Positions 10,624-21,319 of a DNA stretch of 64,000 nt are shown here, one piece after another (within the stretch, counting starts at the first letter, position 1; each line of letters begins with the position of its first letter). Both the position numbers and the translations under genes were made by a program. A model generated the notes under the pieces. That model ran no database searches. It was not told where the DNA came from and was given only the letters and a program-made list of their open reading frames with translations. The stretch spans positions 682,001 to 746,000 of the forward strand of contig NZ_VFMU01000001.1 in NCBI RefSeq assembly GCF_006715225.1, in the 5' to 3' direction. Source of the stretch: Arthrobacter sp. SLBN-112 (GTDB lineage Bacteria; Actinomycetota; Actinomycetes; Actinomycetales; Micrococcaceae).

Positions 10624-12091
10624 GCGCGTGGCCCAAATCGGCAACGTGATGGCGCCGCTGTATTGCCGACTCCACCAGCACGCCGGCCAGGAAGACCACT
10701 GGGACAGCCACCAGGAGGGCCGCGGCGGTCTCCGCGCTGCCGCCAATGAGGGCCGTGAAGTTGCTGACCACCAGGGACAGGACCCACGCCAGCAGGATCA
10801 CCGCGAGGATGGGAGCCACGCGGGTTTGCCAGAGGAGCGCAGCCGCACGTTCCCGCCGGAAGAATGCCACGACGGCCGCGGAGCAGAGCATGTACAGCAC
10901 CAGCAGGGCCGCCACGGCCAGGCCGCTGAACCAGGAGAACAGGGTCAGCACGGGGTCCAGCGCCAGGATGGCGAAGGGCACCACCAGCACGACGGCGGTG
11001 GCGGACTGGACCCAGGCTGCAACGGCAGGTGCCCGGTGCCGGTTGGTCCGGGCGAGGACGGCGGGCATGGAACCACGCAGTGCCAGGGAGTGCAGGTAGC
11101 GGTTGATGCCGTTGTGGAACGCGATGATGCCGGCGAGCAGCGAGGTTACCAGGAGGATCCCGGCCACGATGCCTGCCCAGGGTCCGAACAGTTCCACCAG
11201 CGGACCCATGACGAAGGAGGTGGCGTCTCCTGATTCGAGGGCGGCGCCGGCGGCATCCATCACCTGCGAGGGCCCGTAGTAGCTGACCAGCATCCAGGAG
11301 ATGAAGGCGAAGAACACCGAGATCACGCCGACGGAGAGGTAGGTTGCCCGGGCCACGGTGCGGTGCGGATCCTTGGCCTCAGCGGAGTAGATGGCCGTCG
11401 ATTCGAACCCGAACATGGAGGCCACCGCGAACATGATGGCAACACCGGGAGCTCCTGCGCCGATGGCTTCCGGGGAGAAGGACGCGGCAACGCTGATGCC
11501 CTCGGGGCCGCCGCCGTGGAACAGCACGGTGAACCCGAACATCAGGAGGATGGCCACCTCGAGTCCCACCAGCACAGCCAGGACGCGGGCGCCGAGTTCG
11601 ATGTTGAGGGAGCCCAGCACCTGGACCCCGGCCATGGTGGCCAGGGACAGCAGCCACCAGGGAATGTCCAGCCCGGCAGAAGCCAGGAGCCCGGAGAAGG
11701 CTGCGCCGTAGAGGCCGTACATGGCGGCCTGGACGGTGCTGTAGGCCAGGAGGGCCAGCCACGCTGCGCCGGCCCCGGTCCGCCGGCCGAACGCTGCCGT
11801 CACGTAGGCGTAGAAGGCGCCGTTGGCCTGGATTTTCCGGCTCATGGCCACAAAGCCCACCGCGAAGATCACGATGACGATGCCGACAATCAGGTAGGCG
11901 CCCGGGGCGCCGGCACCGTTGCCCAGCGCTGCCGCGAGCGGTGCCGCGCCCACGATCCCCGTCAGGGGCGCCTGGGCGGACAGGACAAAGAACAGGATGC
12001 CCAGCACGCCGATGCTTCCGGCGCGGAGGGCCGTGGAATGCTCCTTTGCCGGAGCGTCAGTGGTCCGGGTCTCGGAATTCGAAATACTCAT
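10616..12091 (-). CDS. APC family amino-acid permease
   Basis: A 491-residue permease with about 12 membrane segments. The first segment contains FFVLSAQAPLTGIVGAAP, and an FGFESTAIYSAEAKDPHRTVARAT loop is typical of the amino acid-polyamine-organocation family. The start at ATG 12091 (MSISNSETRTTD) was chosen because AAGGA precedes it; an upstream ATG at 12112 lies over that site. It is on the same strand as the sarcosine operon but separated from purU by a strong terminator and 200 bases, so it is probably transcribed separately. The substrate is not known. Confidence 0.85.
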   Translation of the reverse strand: MSISNSETRTTDAPAKEHSTALRAGSIGVLGILFFVLSAQAPLTGIVGAAPLAAALGNGAGAPGAYLIVGIVIVIFAVGFVAMSRKIQANGAFYAYVTAAFGRRTGAGAAWLALLAYSTVQAAMYGLYGAAFSGLLASAGLDIPWWLLSLATMAGVQVLGSLNIELGARVLAVLVGLEVAILLMFGFTVLFHGGGPEGISVAASFSPEAIGAGAPGVAIMFAVASMFGFESTAIYSAEAKDPHRTVARATYLSVGVISVFFAFISWMLVSYYGPSQVMDAAGAALESGDATSFVMGPLVELFGPWAGIVAGILLVTSLLAGIIAFHNGINRYLHSLALRGSMPAVLARTNRHRAPAVAAWVQSATAVVLVVPFAILALDPVLTLFSWFSGLAVAALLVLYMLCSAAVVAFFRRERAAALLWQTRVAPILAVILLAWVLSLVVSNFTALIGGSAETAAALLVAVPVVFLAGVLVESAIQRRHHVADLGHALT

Positions 12092-12229
12092 TGGATCCTT
12101 CTTAACGGTCATGAGCTCGGAAAAATTGCTGTGGGATCCAGCTTGGCAGCGGCCCGCGCTGCTGCTTTGTCCGCCAGCGATCAGTTGTTGTCCGTCAGCG
12201 CAGTGCCGTCCGCACCCGGGGCACAACAA

Positions 12230-12269
12230 AGCGCGGCCGGCCGCCCCGAAAGGGGCAGCCAGCCGCGCT
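12230..12269 (-). terminator. terminator of the sarcosine/one-carbon operon
   Basis: GC-rich hairpin with 18-bp arms (two mismatches) and a GAAA loop, followed on the minus strand by TTTGTTGT. It lies 22 bases after the purU stop. Confidence 0.7.
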
Positions 12270-12291
12270 GGCAGTATTTAGTTGGATCCGG

Positions 12292-13188
12292 TTACCGGAG
12301 CACCACGGTGCGGTTGCCCTGCAGGATGACCCGGCCCTCGCAGTGCCACTTGACGGCATTGGAGAGGGCCTTGCATTCGGTGTCGCGGCCGGCGGCCACA
12401 AGGTCCTCCGGCCCGTACGTGTGGTCCACCTCCACCACCTGCTGGGCGATGATCGGCCCCTCGTCCAGCTCTGCGTTGACGTAGTGCGCCGTGGCGCCCA
12501 CCGTCTTGACACCGCGCGCGTAGGCCTGGTGGTAGGGCTTGGCACCCTTGAAACTAGGCAGGAACGAGTGGTGGATGTTGATGGCCCGGCCGTCCAGCTG
12601 CCGGGTCAGGTCGTCGCTGAGCACCTGCATGTAGCGGGCCAGCACCACCAGTTCCACGTCCAGCCCGTTCACCAGGTCCATGAGCTTCGCCTCAGCCTCG
12701 GGCTTGGTGCCGGCCGTGACCGGGATGTGGTGGAACGGGATGCCGTGCCACTCCACCAGGGCCTGGTGGTCCCGGTGGTTGGACACCACCGCCACCACAT
12801 CTATGGGCAGTTCGCCGATCCGGGCGCGGAACAGCAGGTCGTTCAGGCAGTGCCCGAACTTGGACACCATGATCAGCACCTTGCGCTTGGAGCCCTGGCG
12901 TTCCAGCTGCCACCGCATGCCGAACTTCCCGGCAACGGGGGCAAAAGAGGACCGCAGGAGCTCCAGGGTGGATTCGTCCCCTTCGGAGGCGAAGTGCACG
13001 CGCATGAAGAAGTGGCCCTCGGAGCGTTCGCCGAACTGCTTGTTGTCGATGATGTCGCAGCCGTGCTCCAGCAGGAAGCCGGAGACGGCGTGCACGATGC
13101 CGGGCCCTTCCGGGCAGTCCAGGGTCAGGACGTGTTCTACGGTGGTGGGCGCCTTGGGTGCGGGGAGATGGGTTTCAGTAACAGTCAT
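12292..13188 (-). CDS. purU: formyltetrahydrofolate deformylase
   Basis: Hydrolyses 10-formyl-THF to formate and THF. The 298-residue protein has an N-terminal ACT domain (LTLDCPEGPGIVHAVSGFLLEHG) and a C-terminal formyltransferase-like domain. The latter has the NIHHSFLPSFKGAKPYHQAY block with the catalytic His and GATAHYVNAELDEGPII with the catalytic Asp. It is the last gene of glyA-soxBDAG-sdaA-purU and begins 3 bases after the sdaA stop. In this setting it returns THF from one-carbon units produced by sarcosine oxidation. Confidence 0.95.
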   Translation of the reverse strand: MTVTETHLPAPKAPTTVEHVLTLDCPEGPGIVHAVSGFLLEHGCDIIDNKQFGERSEGHFFMRVHFASEGDESTLELLRSSFAPVAGKFGMRWQLERQGSKRKVLIMVSKFGHCLNDLLFRARIGELPIDVVAVVSNHRDHQALVEWHGIPFHHIPVTAGTKPEAEAKLMDLVNGLDVELVVLARYMQVLSDDLTRQLDGRAINIHHSFLPSFKGAKPYHQAYARGVKTVGATAHYVNAELDEGPIIAQQVVEVDHTYGPEDLVAAGRDTECKALSNAVKWHCEGRVILQGNRTVVLR

Positions 13189-13191
13189 GGC

Positions 13192-14607
13192 TCAGCACTC
13201 GATTACATTCACGGCGAGGCCTCCTCGGGAGGTTTCCTTGTACTTGGTTTTCATGTCGGCTCCGGTGTCGCGCATGGTCTTGATGGCTTTGTCCAGCGAG
13301 ACCTTGTGGCTGCCGTCCCCGTGCAGGGCCAGCCGGGCTGCGTTGATCGCCTTCACGCTGGCGATCGCGTTCCGCTCGATGCACGGGATCTGCACCAGGC
13401 CGCCCACGGGATCGCAGGTGAGGCCCAGGTTATGCTCGATCCCCACTTCGGCGGCGTTTTCCACCTGCGCGGGCGTTCCGCCGAGCACTTCGCAGAGCCC
13501 GGCCGCCGCCATGGAGCAGGCGGAGCCCACCTCACCCTGGCAGCCCACTTCGGCGCCGGAGATGGAGGCATTGGTCTTGAAGAGGATGCCGACGGCGGCC
13601 GCCGCCAGCAGGAAGCGGACCACACCTTCGTCGTCGGCTCCCGGAACAAACTTGATGTAGTAGTGCAGCACGGCCGGCACGATTCCGGCTGCCCCGTTGG
13701 TGGGCGCGGTGACGATCCGGCCGCCCGCGGCATTCTCCTCGTTCACGGCGAGCGCGAACAGGTTGACCCATTCCATGGCCAGCAGCGGGTCCGCCGGCGC
13801 CTGGACGGGCGACGGCGTTGCTGCCGCGGCTTTGGCGCTTGCCGCGGAGGCGGTCAGGGTGCGGAACAGCGACGGCGCCCGCCGGGTGACGTTCAGGCCG
13901 CCCGGCAGGATGCCTTCGGCGTTGCAGCCATTCTCCACGCATTCGCGCATCACGGCCCAGAGCCCCAGCAGTTTCTCCCGCAGTTCCGCTTCGCTGTGCC
14001 AGGTGAGCTCGTTGGCCAGCATGACGTCGGAGATGGACATGCCTTCCCTGCTGCAGATCTGCAGGAGCTCGTCGGCGGTGGAGAACGGGTAGGGCAGGAC
14101 GGTGTCATCCGGCACCACCTTGTCAGCGCCCGCCGCGTCGCCGTCCACCACGAAGCCGCCCCCAATGGAATAGAAGCTCCGCTCGCTCAGCACCGCTCCC
14201 GTGTGGTCAAGGGCGCGGAAGGTCATGCCGTTGGGGTGCGCCGGAAGGGACTTGCGCCGATGGAGCACCACATCCTCTTCCCAGTTGAAATCCACCCGGT
14301 GGGAGCCCGCGATATGCAGCTCGGCGTTCAGCGCGGCAGCCGCCACCTGGTCGTCCGCGGTGAAGGTGTTCACCGTTTCAGGTTCCAGGCCCTGCAGCCC
14401 CAGGACCACCGCCTTATCCGAGCCGTGCCCCCGTCCCGTCGCGCCCAGGGACCCGAAAAGTTCCGACTGGACGCGCACCGTGGAGGCCAGCTGCCCGTCG
14501 CCCTTCAACCCGTCCGCGAACAGCTTGGCCGCCCGCATCGGGCCCACCGTGTGTGACGACGAGGGCCCGATGCCGACGGAAAACAGGTCAAGGACGCTGA
14601 GCGCCAT
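13192..14607 (-). CDS. sdaA: L-serine ammonia-lyase
   Basis: Deaminates L-serine to pyruvate using an oxygen-sensitive [4Fe-4S] cluster. The 471-residue single-chain form has the beta-like domain first ([18 protein letters not shown]) and the alpha domain after it, with the cluster Cys region [19 protein letters not shown]. The ATG at 14607 overlaps the soxG stop (TGATG), so the two are probably coupled. It links serine made by GlyA from sarcosine-derived glycine and methylene-THF to central metabolism. Confidence 0.95.
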   Translation of the reverse strand: MALSVLDLFSVGIGPSSSHTVGPMRAAKLFADGLKGDGQLASTVRVQSELFGSLGATGRGHGSDKAVVLGLQGLEPETVNTFTADDQVAAAALNAELHIAGSHRVDFNWEEDVVLHRRKSLPAHPNGMTFRALDHTGAVLSERSFYSIGGGFVVDGDAAGADKVVPDDTVLPYPFSTADELLQICSREGMSISDVMLANELTWHSEAELREKLLGLWAVMRECVENGCNAEGILPGGLNVTRRAPSLFRTLTASAASAKAAAATPSPVQAPADPLLAMEWVNLFALAVNEENAAGGRIVTAPTNGAAGIVPAVLHYYIKFVPGADDEGVVRFLLAAAAVGILFKTNASISGAEVGCQGEVGSACSMAAAGLCEVLGGTPAQVENAAEVGIEHNLGLTCDPVGGLVQIPCIERNAIASVKAINAARLALHGDGSHKVSLDKAIKTMRDTGADMKTKYKETSRGGLAVNVIEC

Positions 14608-15257
14608 CAGGGGACCTCTGGCGAGGCGTACTCCCGCATGGCGTCCAGCAGCCACCGGCCCAGGAACTCGGCGAAGGATGCCCGGGGGAAGATCCGGAAG
14701 GACTCCTCGCCGGTCTTCCACAGGATGGCGGGGATGTTGGCGATCTCGGTGGAGAAGGCGGTGCCGGTCTTGAACACCCGGGGGTGCAGGTCCAGCGAGC
14801 AGCCCTTTTCCAGGACGGCGCGGGCCCGCGGGCCGGTCAGTTCGAAAGTGGTCCGGTTGGCGGAAAGGTCCACTACCTGGCCCGCGTCGCTGCCCAGTCC
14901 ATCCCGGAGTGCGGGGATCAGGCCGCCGCCCAGGGATTCGTGCGCCTCGGTGGGTGCCACCACCAGGAATTCGCCGGGCCCCAGCCAGAGGACGGACGTG
15001 TCGTCGCTGCCGGCGACGGCACCGGATCCGGAAGGAAGGCCGCCGGTGACAGCGGCCAGGCGCTGTGCCGTGTCCGATCCCGCCGTTGCCCGGAGCCCCA
15101 CCATGGTGAGGAAGGGCAGCTCGGCGATCTCAACAGTCCCGGGCAGGGAGCCGGCCGCGAAGGCTTCGGAGAGCTGCTTGGCGGGGCTGACTCGGGCTGC
15201 GAGGTTCTTGTCTGCGGCGGTCTTTGCGGCGATCGGGGATGCTGCTGTTTCAGCCAT
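14607..15257 (-). CDS. soxG: sarcosine oxidase subunit gamma
   Basis: The gamma subunit of heterotetrameric sarcosine oxidase, a GcvT-like fold without catalytic residues that helps hold the complex. The length is 216 residues from ATG 15257 ([12 protein letters not shown]). The upstream in-frame codons to 15311 are inside soxA, so the shorter start is preferred. The ATG overlaps the soxA stop by 8 bases. Visible family segments are [13 protein letters not shown] and [17 protein letters not shown]. Confidence 0.9.
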   Translation of the reverse strand: MAETAASPIAAKTAADKNLAARVSPAKQLSEAFAAGSLPGTVEIAELPFLTMVGLRATAGSDTAQRLAAVTGGLPSGSGAVAGSDDTSVLWLGPGEFLVVAPTEAHESLGGGLIPALRDGLGSDAGQVVDLSANRTTFELTGPRARAVLEKGCSLDLHPRVFKTGTAFSTEIANIPAILWKTGEESFRIFPRASFAEFLGRWLLDAMREYASPEVP

Positions 15258-18192
15258 CTTTACGGGTCCCTTCTGGGTCAAAAAGCACTGTTTCTGCAAC
15301 AACCACGTCAACCAGCTGGTCGCCGGCGGCGGCCACCAGGGTTTCGCCGATGCGGTTGCGGCCGTTCTTGATCAGGGCCAGGCCGAAGGACCTGCCCAGG
15401 GCTGCACTGTGGTAGCTGGAGGTGACGAAGCCTTCCATCGGCACCGGCCCGTAGGCCGGGTTCGTGGAGCGGCCCTTTTCCACCAGCTGGGTGCCTTCGG
15501 GGAGCCGGAGCGTGCCGTCAACGGGCAGGACGCTGACCAGGTGCTTGCGGTCCTCGCGCTGGGCGTCGGCCCGGGAGTAGGAGCGCTTGCCAATGAAGTC
15601 CTTGGCCTTGGAGACTATCCATTCCATGCCCGCGTCCTGCGGGGTGACGGTTCCGTCCGTGTCCTGCCCAACGATCGGGTAGCCCTTTTCGGCGCGGAGC
15701 ACGTGCATGGTTTCCGTGCCGTACGGGGTGATGTTGAATTCGGCACCGGCGGCAGCAACGGCTTCCCAGGTGTTCAGCCCGTACCAGGCCGGAATGTTGA
15801 TTTCGTAGGCCAGCTCACCGGAGAACGAGATCCGGCAGATCCGGGCACGCACGCCGGAGGCAAGGGTGGTTTCGCGGAAGGTCATGAACGGGAACGCCTC
15901 GGCACCCAGTCCGCCGTTGGCGGCGAGTTCCGGGGCCACCTTGGCGATGACCTCGCGGGACTTGGGCCCGACGACGGCAATGGTGCTCCACTGCTCCGTC
16001 ACCGACGTGCAGTGCACGTCCAGCTCCGGCCACTCGGTCTGCAGCCATTCCTCCAGCCAGTCCAGGACCTTCGCGGCGCCGCCGGTGGTGGTGGTCATGA
16101 AGTAGGTGTCACCGTCCACGCGGAGGGTCACGCCGTCGTCGAAAATCATCCCGTCCGGCGTGCACATCACGCCGTAGCGTGCCGAACCCGGGGCGAGCTT
16201 CTTGAACGCGTTGGTGTAAACCCGGTTCAGGAACTCGCCCGCGTCCTTGCCGCGGATTTCGATCTTGCCCAGGGTGGTGGCGTCCATGAAACCCACGGAC
16301 TCACGGACGGCGGCGCATTCGCGCAGCACGGCGGCATCCATGTCCTCCCCGTCCTGCGGGTAGAACCAGGGCCGCTTCCACTGTCCGACGTCCTCGAACA
16401 GGGCGCCCTTGGCCACATGCCAGGGGTGGATGGAGGTGATGCGGGCGGGGTCGAAGAGCTCGCCGCGCTGGCGTCCGGCAAGTGCCGCGAAGGCCACCGG
16501 GGTGAAGGGTGCACGGTAGGTGGTGGTGCCGATGTCGCCGATGCCGCGGGACGCCTCACCTGCCGTGCGGAGGGCCGCCGCGATCACGCCGATGGCGTTG
16601 ACGCCGGAGGTCTTGCCCTGGTCGTTGGCGGTGCTGATGGAGGTGTACCGTTTGATGTGCTCCACGGAACGCATGCCTGCCCCGGTGGAGCGCAGCACGT
16701 CGGCCACGGACTGGTCGCGCTGGAAGTCCACGAAGTGGTGGTGCCAGTCGTCCGGGGTGCCGTTCTCCCCCGGCACCAGCCAGAGCTGGCGGGTGGGGGC
16801 CGCTGCCTTCGGTTCAGCAAGCGGGGAAGGCTCGACGGCGGACGCAAAGCCCGCGGCGATGGCCGCCTTTGCGCCGGCGGAGACACCCTCGGCAAGGCAG
16901 TCGGCGGTGGCAAACGAGCCGCGGCCGGAGCCGATGGTCTGCTGGTTGGGCACTTCGGTGCTGGGCACGAAGGCGGCCAGTTCGTCATCCCAGCGCAGCT
17001 TGCCCTGCCGCTGCGAGTGCAGGTGCACCAGCGGGCTCCAGCCGCCGGACACAGCCAGCAGGTCGCAGGCGATCTGCTCGACGCCGGAGGTGAGTTCGCC
17101 GTCGTCGTTAATGCTGCGGACGGTGACGCCGGCCAGGCGACCTGCGGAATCCGCGGAGGTGTTGGTCACCGCGCTGCCGATCAGCACCCGGATCCCGGAT
17201 TCGACGGCGGAAGTTGCGGCGGCGGTCAACGCGGGACGGGCGTCCACGACGGCGGCAACCTTGACCCCTGCGGCGGCGAGGTCAGCTGCCACGGTGTAGG
17301 CGCTGTCGTTGGTGGTGCTGATGACCACGCGCTTTCCGGCGGCCACTGCGTAGCGGTTGAGGTAGGTGCGGACGGCCGAGGCCAGCATGACCCCGGGGCG
17401 GTCGTTGTTCTCGAACACCAGGGGGCGTTCGTGCGCGCCGGGGGCCAGGACCACCTGGTTGGCACGGATGTGCCAAATCCGCTGGCGGGACACTCCCGGG
17501 GCAGCGGGGGTGGTGAGGTGGTCGGTGCGGTTCTGGACGGCGATGACGTAATTGGCGTCGTAGGCGCCGAACGCGGTGGTGCGGTTCAGAACGGTCGATT
17601 CCGCGCCGGACACGAGCTCCGCTTCGACGTCAGCGACCCATTCGAGGGCGGGCTTGCCCTCGATGGTCTCGGCCAGGCCGGCGGCGGTGGAGCCGGAGAG
17701 CAGGGAACCGCCTAGTTCGGGCTGGTCATCGAGCAGCATGACCCGGGCGCCGGTGCGGACGGCTTCGCGGGCCGCGGCAAGGCCGGCGGGGCCGCCGCCG
17801 ATCACCAGGACGTCGGTGTGGACGTACTTCTTGTCGTACTCGGCGCGGTCATCCTCCGGATCCAGCTTGCCCAGCCCGTTCAGCAGGGTGGCCTGCAGCC
17901 CGTCCACCAGCGAGACAGTGGTGGCGGGGAGCATGGATTCGGCCACGTGGCCGGGGAACCGGGCCTCCACGCGGACCAGGGCGTTGGCTTCCTCCACGCC
18001 GGCGGACATGATGCCGCGGGCGCGCTCCTCGTACAGGGAGTTGCCGGCGGCGATGCGGCCGTTGGCCAGCAGCGCCGAGGCCAGGGTGTCGCCGGGGTGG
18101 CCGGTGAACTCCTCGCCGTCGAGCGTGAAGCGCCACGAGATGGTGCGGTCGATGCGGCCGCCGGTTGCCAGGCGGGCGTTCTGGGAAGTCAC
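15250..18192 (-). CDS. soxA: sarcosine oxidase subunit alpha
   Basis: The 980-residue large subunit. It oxidises sarcosine jointly with beta and uses tetrahydrofolate to capture the methyl carbon as 5,10-methylene-THF. The N-terminal part resembles a ferredoxin-like domain ([22 protein letters not shown]). It is followed by an NAD-binding Rossmann domain ([14 protein letters not shown] near residue 130) and a C-terminal GcvT-like THF-binding domain with [19 protein letters not shown]. Its start overlaps the soxD stop by 4 bases. It sits between soxD and soxG in the standard soxBDAG order. Confidence 0.95.
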   Translation of the reverse strand: MTSQNARLATGGRIDRTISWRFTLDGEEFTGHPGDTLASALLANGRIAAGNSLYEERARGIMSAGVEEANALVRVEARFPGHVAESMLPATTVSLVDGLQATLLNGLGKLDPEDDRAEYDKKYVHTDVLVIGGGPAGLAAAREAVRTGARVMLLDDQPELGGSLLSGSTAAGLAETIEGKPALEWVADVEAELVSGAESTVLNRTTAFGAYDANYVIAVQNRTDHLTTPAAPGVSRQRIWHIRANQVVLAPGAHERPLVFENNDRPGVMLASAVRTYLNRYAVAAGKRVVISTTNDSAYTVAADLAAAGVKVAAVVDARPALTAAATSAVESGIRVLIGSAVTNTSADSAGRLAGVTVRSINDDGELTSGVEQIACDLLAVSGGWSPLVHLHSQRQGKLRWDDELAAFVPSTEVPNQQTIGSGRGSFATADCLAEGVSAGAKAAIAAGFASAVEPSPLAEPKAAAPTRQLWLVPGENGTPDDWHHHFVDFQRDQSVADVLRSTGAGMRSVEHIKRYTSISTANDQGKTSGVNAIGVIAAALRTAGEASRGIGDIGTTTYRAPFTPVAFAALAGRQRGELFDPARITSIHPWHVAKGALFEDVGQWKRPWFYPQDGEDMDAAVLRECAAVRESVGFMDATTLGKIEIRGKDAGEFLNRVYTNAFKKLAPGSARYGVMCTPDGMIFDDGVTLRVDGDTYFMTTTTGGAAKVLDWLEEWLQTEWPELDVHCTSVTEQWSTIAVVGPKSREVIAKVAPELAANGGLGAEAFPFMTFRETTLASGVRARICRISFSGELAYEINIPAWYGLNTWEAVAAAGAEFNITPYGTETMHVLRAEKGYPIVGQDTDGTVTPQDAGMEWIVSKAKDFIGKRSYSRADAQREDRKHLVSVLPVDGTLRLPEGTQLVEKGRSTNPAYGPVPMEGFVTSSYHSAALGRSFGLALIKNGRNRIGETLVAAAGDQLVDVVVAETVLFDPEGTRKDG

Positions 18193-18593
18193 TTGGTCGC
18201 TCCTTCCGGGGCGGTGGTGCTGAGGATGCTCGTGGTGGAGGTGCTGGGTGCAGCGCTTCCCGTGGTGGTGCTGTCGGGGGCGGTGCTGGCAGTCCCTGTT
18301 TCGGGTGCGCCGTCTGGCGAGCGATCAGGCCGCTTCGCCCCCATCGGGTAGACAGCCTTGATGTCGTAGCTGACGGTGTCGCGGAGCATGTTGAACCACT
18401 GGCGGCAGCCGGTGCTGTGGACCCAGCGCTCGGCGAAGATGCCCTTGGGGTTCTCGCGGTAGAAGAGGTAGCGGGACCACTCCGTGTCGCTCAGCTCGTT
18501 GGGGTTCTCGGGGTACGGGACGTGGGCCTGTCCCCCGTAGTGGAATTCGGTTTCGTCCCGCGGGCCGCAGTTGGGGCATGGGATCAGCAGCAT
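18189..18593 (-). CDS. soxD: sarcosine oxidase subunit delta
   Basis: The small zinc-binding delta subunit. Cys6 and Cys9 (CPNCGPRDE) and the [10 protein letters not shown] block with His and Cys form the known zinc site. The length is 134 residues against the usual roughly 100. The extra part is a C-terminal tail of about 35 residues made almost only of Thr, Ser, Ala, Pro and Gly, which looks disordered. It starts 29 bases after the soxB stop. Confidence 0.92.
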   Translation of the reverse strand: MLLIPCPNCGPRDETEFHYGGQAHVPYPENPNELSDTEWSRYLFYRENPKGIFAERWVHSTGCRQWFNMLRDTVSYDIKAVYPMGAKRPDRSPDGAPETGTASTAPDSTTTGSAAPSTSTTSILSTTAPEGATK

Positions 18594-18622
18594 ATGCGTT
18601 AGTCCTTTTCTGGTGGCGGCGG

Positions 18623-19843
18623 CTAGTGGGCCACGGCGGCGGCGCCGTGTTCGTCGATGAGGGCGCCGGTTTCGAAGCGGTCCAGCGAGAACGGCGCGTT
18701 CAGCTTGTGCGGAGCGCCGGTGGCGATGGTGTGCGCGAAGGTCATGCCGGCGGCGGGGGTGCCCTTGAATCCGCCGGTTCCCCAGCCGCAGTTCACGAAC
18801 ATGTTCTCCACCGGGGTGGTGCCCACGATCGGCGAGGCGTCCAGGGTGGTGTCCACAATGCCGCCCCAGGTCCGGAGCACGTGGGCCCTGGCGAAGATGG
18901 GGAAGAGCTCGACGGCGGCCGCCATCTGCTGCTCGATCACGTGGAAGGAGCCGCGCTGGCCGTAGCCGTTGTAGGAGTCCACGCCGGCGCCCATGACCAG
19001 TTCGCCCTTGTGGGCCTGGGAGACGTAGACGTGGACGTGGTTGGACATGACCACCGTGGGGTGGACTGGCTCATGCAGTTCGGACACCAGTGCCTGCAGC
19101 GGGTGGGACTGGATGGGCAGCTGGAAGCCCGCCATCTCCGCCAGGACCGAGCTGTGGCCGGCTGCGCAGAGGCCCACCTTTTCGGTGTTGATGGTGCCCC
19201 GGCTGGTCTTGACGCCCACCACGCGGTCGCCGTCCTTGAGGAAGCCGGTGACTTCGCAGTTCTGGATGATGTCCACGCCCATTTCGTCGCACTTGCGGGC
19301 GAAGGCCCAGGCCACATGGTCATGCTTGGCGATGCCCGCGCGAGGCTGGTAGGTGGCGCCCATGACGGGGTAGCGGATGTTGTCCCGGATGTTCAGGATG
19401 GGGCAGAGTTCCTTGACCTGCTGCGGGTCCAGCCATTCCGCGTCCACGCCGTTGAGCTTGTTGGCGCCCACGCGGCGGATGCTTTCGCGGACGTCGCCCA
19501 GGGTGTGGGCCAGGTTCATCACGCCGCGCTGGCTGAAGAGGAAGTCGTATTCGAGTTCCTCCGGCAGGATCTCCCAGAGCTTGAGGGCGTGCTCGTAGAT
19601 GGCCGCGCTCTCGTCCCAGAGGTAGTTGGAGCGGATGATGGTGGTGTTGCGGGCCATGTTTCCACCGGCCAGCCAGCCCTTTTCCAGGACCGCGATGTTG
19701 GTCATCCCGTGGTTCTTGGCCAGGAAGTAGGCGGTGGCCAGGCCATGCCCGCCGCCGCCCACGATCACGGCGTCATAGGAGGACTTGGGTTCCGGGTTCC
19801 GCCAGAGGAAGTCCGGGTGCTCCGGAAGGTGCTGCTTGCTCAC
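18623..19843 (-). CDS. soxB: sarcosine oxidase subunit beta
   Basis: The flavin subunit where sarcosine is oxidised. The 406-residue protein has an N-terminal FAD-binding Rossmann motif ([19 protein letters not shown]) and the [10 protein letters not shown] segment, where a His covalently binds FMN in characterised heterotetrameric sarcosine oxidases. The C-terminal [16 protein letters not shown] block is also typical. Its ATG overlaps the glyA stop by 4 bases (ATGA). Confidence 0.95.
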   Translation of the reverse strand: MSKQHLPEHPDFLWRNPEPKSSYDAVIVGGGGHGLATAYFLAKNHGMTNIAVLEKGWLAGGNMARNTTIIRSNYLWDESAAIYEHALKLWEILPEELEYDFLFSQRGVMNLAHTLGDVRESIRRVGANKLNGVDAEWLDPQQVKELCPILNIRDNIRYPVMGATYQPRAGIAKHDHVAWAFARKCDEMGVDIIQNCEVTGFLKDGDRVVGVKTSRGTINTEKVGLCAAGHSSVLAEMAGFQLPIQSHPLQALVSELHEPVHPTVVMSNHVHVYVSQAHKGELVMGAGVDSYNGYGQRGSFHVIEQQMAAAVELFPIFARAHVLRTWGGIVDTTLDASPIVGTTPVENMFVNCGWGTGGFKGTPAAGMTFAHTIATGAPHKLNAPFSLDRFETGALIDEHGAAAVAH

Positions 19844-21195
19844 TGGGCGGCTCCAATCAGGTCTGCTTCGGCTTCGGCCAGGCCGGCGTCGGCGGAGAGG
19901 TGCGGGTAAAGGGGGAACTTGTCGGCCAAGGCCGCCACGCGGTTGCGGAGTTCGACGGCGGTGTCCCCTGGCAGGGTGCCCGTGCCGTTGGTGCCATTAC
20001 CTGCAGCGGCGATCAGCGCCGTCGCGATGATGTCTGCAACCTCGGTGAATTCGGCGGCGCCGAAGCCGCGTGCGGCCAGGGCGGGCGTGCCGATCCGGAG
20101 GCCGGAGGAGACCATCGGGGGGCGGGGGTCGAACGGTACGGCATTGCGGTTGACGGTGATGCCGATCCGGTGGAGGGCGTCCTCGCCCTGCTGGCCGTCG
20201 AGTTCGGAGTGGCGCAGGTCCACCAGGACCAGGTGGACGTCGGTGCCGCCGTTGACCACGGAGATGCCGGCGGCCTGGACGTCTTCCTGGAGGAGTCGCT
20301 CTGCCAGCAGCTTGGCGCCCTGCAGGACGCGCTCCTGGCGTTCCTTGAATTCAGGGGCTGCGGCGAGCTTGAAGGCCACGGCCTTGGCGGCGATGACGTG
20401 CTCCAGGGGACCGCCCTGCTGGCCGGGGAACACGGCGCTGTTGATCTTCTTGGCGTATTCCTCCTTGGCCAGGATGACGCCGCCACGGGGGCCGCCCAGG
20501 GTCTTGTGCGTGGTGGTGGTGACCACGTCCGCGTACGGGACGGGGTTGGGGTGCAGGCCTGCGGCGACGAGGCCGGCGAAGTGGGCCATGTCCACCATGA
20601 GGTAAGCCCCCACGAGGTCCGCGATCCGGCGGAATTCGGCGAAGTCCAGCTGGCGGGAGTAGGCGGACCAGCCGGCCACGATCAGCTTGGGCTTGTGTTC
20701 CAGGGCCAGGGCTTCCACCTCGGCCATGTCCACTCGGAGGTCGGACTCGCGGACGTGGTACGGAACCACGTTGTAGAGCTTGCCGGAGAAGTTGATCTTC
20801 ATGCCGTGGGTGAGGTGGCCGCCGTGGGCCAGCGAGAGGCCGAGGATGGTGTCGCCGGGGTTCAGCAGCGCGAACATGGCGGCGGCGTTGGCCTGCGCGC
20901 CGGAGTGCGGCTGCACGTTGGCGAATTCGGCGCCGAACAGTGCCTTCACGCGGTCGATGGCGAGCTGCTCGATCACATCGACGTGCTCGCAGCCGCCGTA
21001 GTAGCGCTTGCCCGGGTAGCCCTCGGCGTACTTGTTGGTGAGCACCGAGCCCTGGGCTTCCATCACGGAGGACGGAGCGAAGTTCTCCGAGGCAATCATT
21101 TCCAGTGTGGACTGCTGGCGGTGCAGTTCCTGTGCCACAGCGGCGGCGACGTCGGCGTCCACCGTGGCGAGCGAGGCGTTCAGTACGTCCTGCAT
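19840..21195 (-). CDS. glyA: serine hydroxymethyltransferase
   Basis: A PLP enzyme interconverting glycine plus 5,10-methylene-THF with serine plus THF. The 451-residue length is slightly above the usual 420-435. The PLP-binding Lys231 lies in [13 protein letters not shown], and the N-terminal [12 protein letters not shown] block is clear. It is the first gene of the minus-strand operon, with AAAAGGAG just upstream of the ATG. Being first and coupled to soxB, it probably uses both products of sarcosine oxidase and need not be the only glyA in the genome. Confidence 0.95.
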   Translation of the reverse strand: MQDVLNASLATVDADVAAAVAQELHRQQSTLEMIASENFAPSSVMEAQGSVLTNKYAEGYPGKRYYGGCEHVDVIEQLAIDRVKALFGAEFANVQPHSGAQANAAAMFALLNPGDTILGLSLAHGGHLTHGMKINFSGKLYNVVPYHVRESDLRVDMAEVEALALEHKPKLIVAGWSAYSRQLDFAEFRRIADLVGAYLMVDMAHFAGLVAAGLHPNPVPYADVVTTTTHKTLGGPRGGVILAKEEYAKKINSAVFPGQQGGPLEHVIAAKAVAFKLAAAPEFKERQERVLQGAKLLAERLLQEDVQAAGISVVNGGTDVHLVLVDLRHSELDGQQGEDALHRIGITVNRNAVPFDPRPPMVSSGLRIGTPALAARGFGAAEFTEVADIIATALIAAAGNGTNGTGTLPGDTAVELRNRVAALADKFPLYPHLSADAGLAEAEADLIGAAQ

Positions 21196-21222
21196 TGTTC
21201 TCCTTTTGAGCCCTTCGGAGTT

Positions 21223-21264
21223 ACTGATCCATAACTGATCTGTAACTGATATATTAGAACTGAC
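21223..21264. promoter_or_regulatory. phased direct repeats between glyA and the GntR gene
   Basis: Three copies of ACTGAT begin at 21223, 21234 and 21245, exactly 11 bases apart. A further ACTGA is at 21259. They lie in the 124-base divergent gap upstream of glyA and are probably a regulator-binding array or part of overlapping promoters. Confidence 0.45.
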
Positions 21265-21319
21265 GCAATAGTATGTTGTAGATCACGTGGCAGTCAATAG
21301 CTACCTTGGGAGAGCCCGG

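Noticed and set aside
12343..14556. Plus-strand open frame of 737 codons opposite purU and sdaA
   Set aside because: Shadow of two clear enzymes on the other strand, with no ribosome-binding site or motif.
14638..17715. Plus-strand open frame of 1025 codons opposite soxA/soxG
   Set aside because: It is the antisense of well-supported genes in GC-rich DNA. The composition is Gly/His/Val-rich with no family motif.
19900..21234. Plus-strand open frame opposite glyA
   Set aside because: Antisense shadow. glyA carries all catalytic residues.
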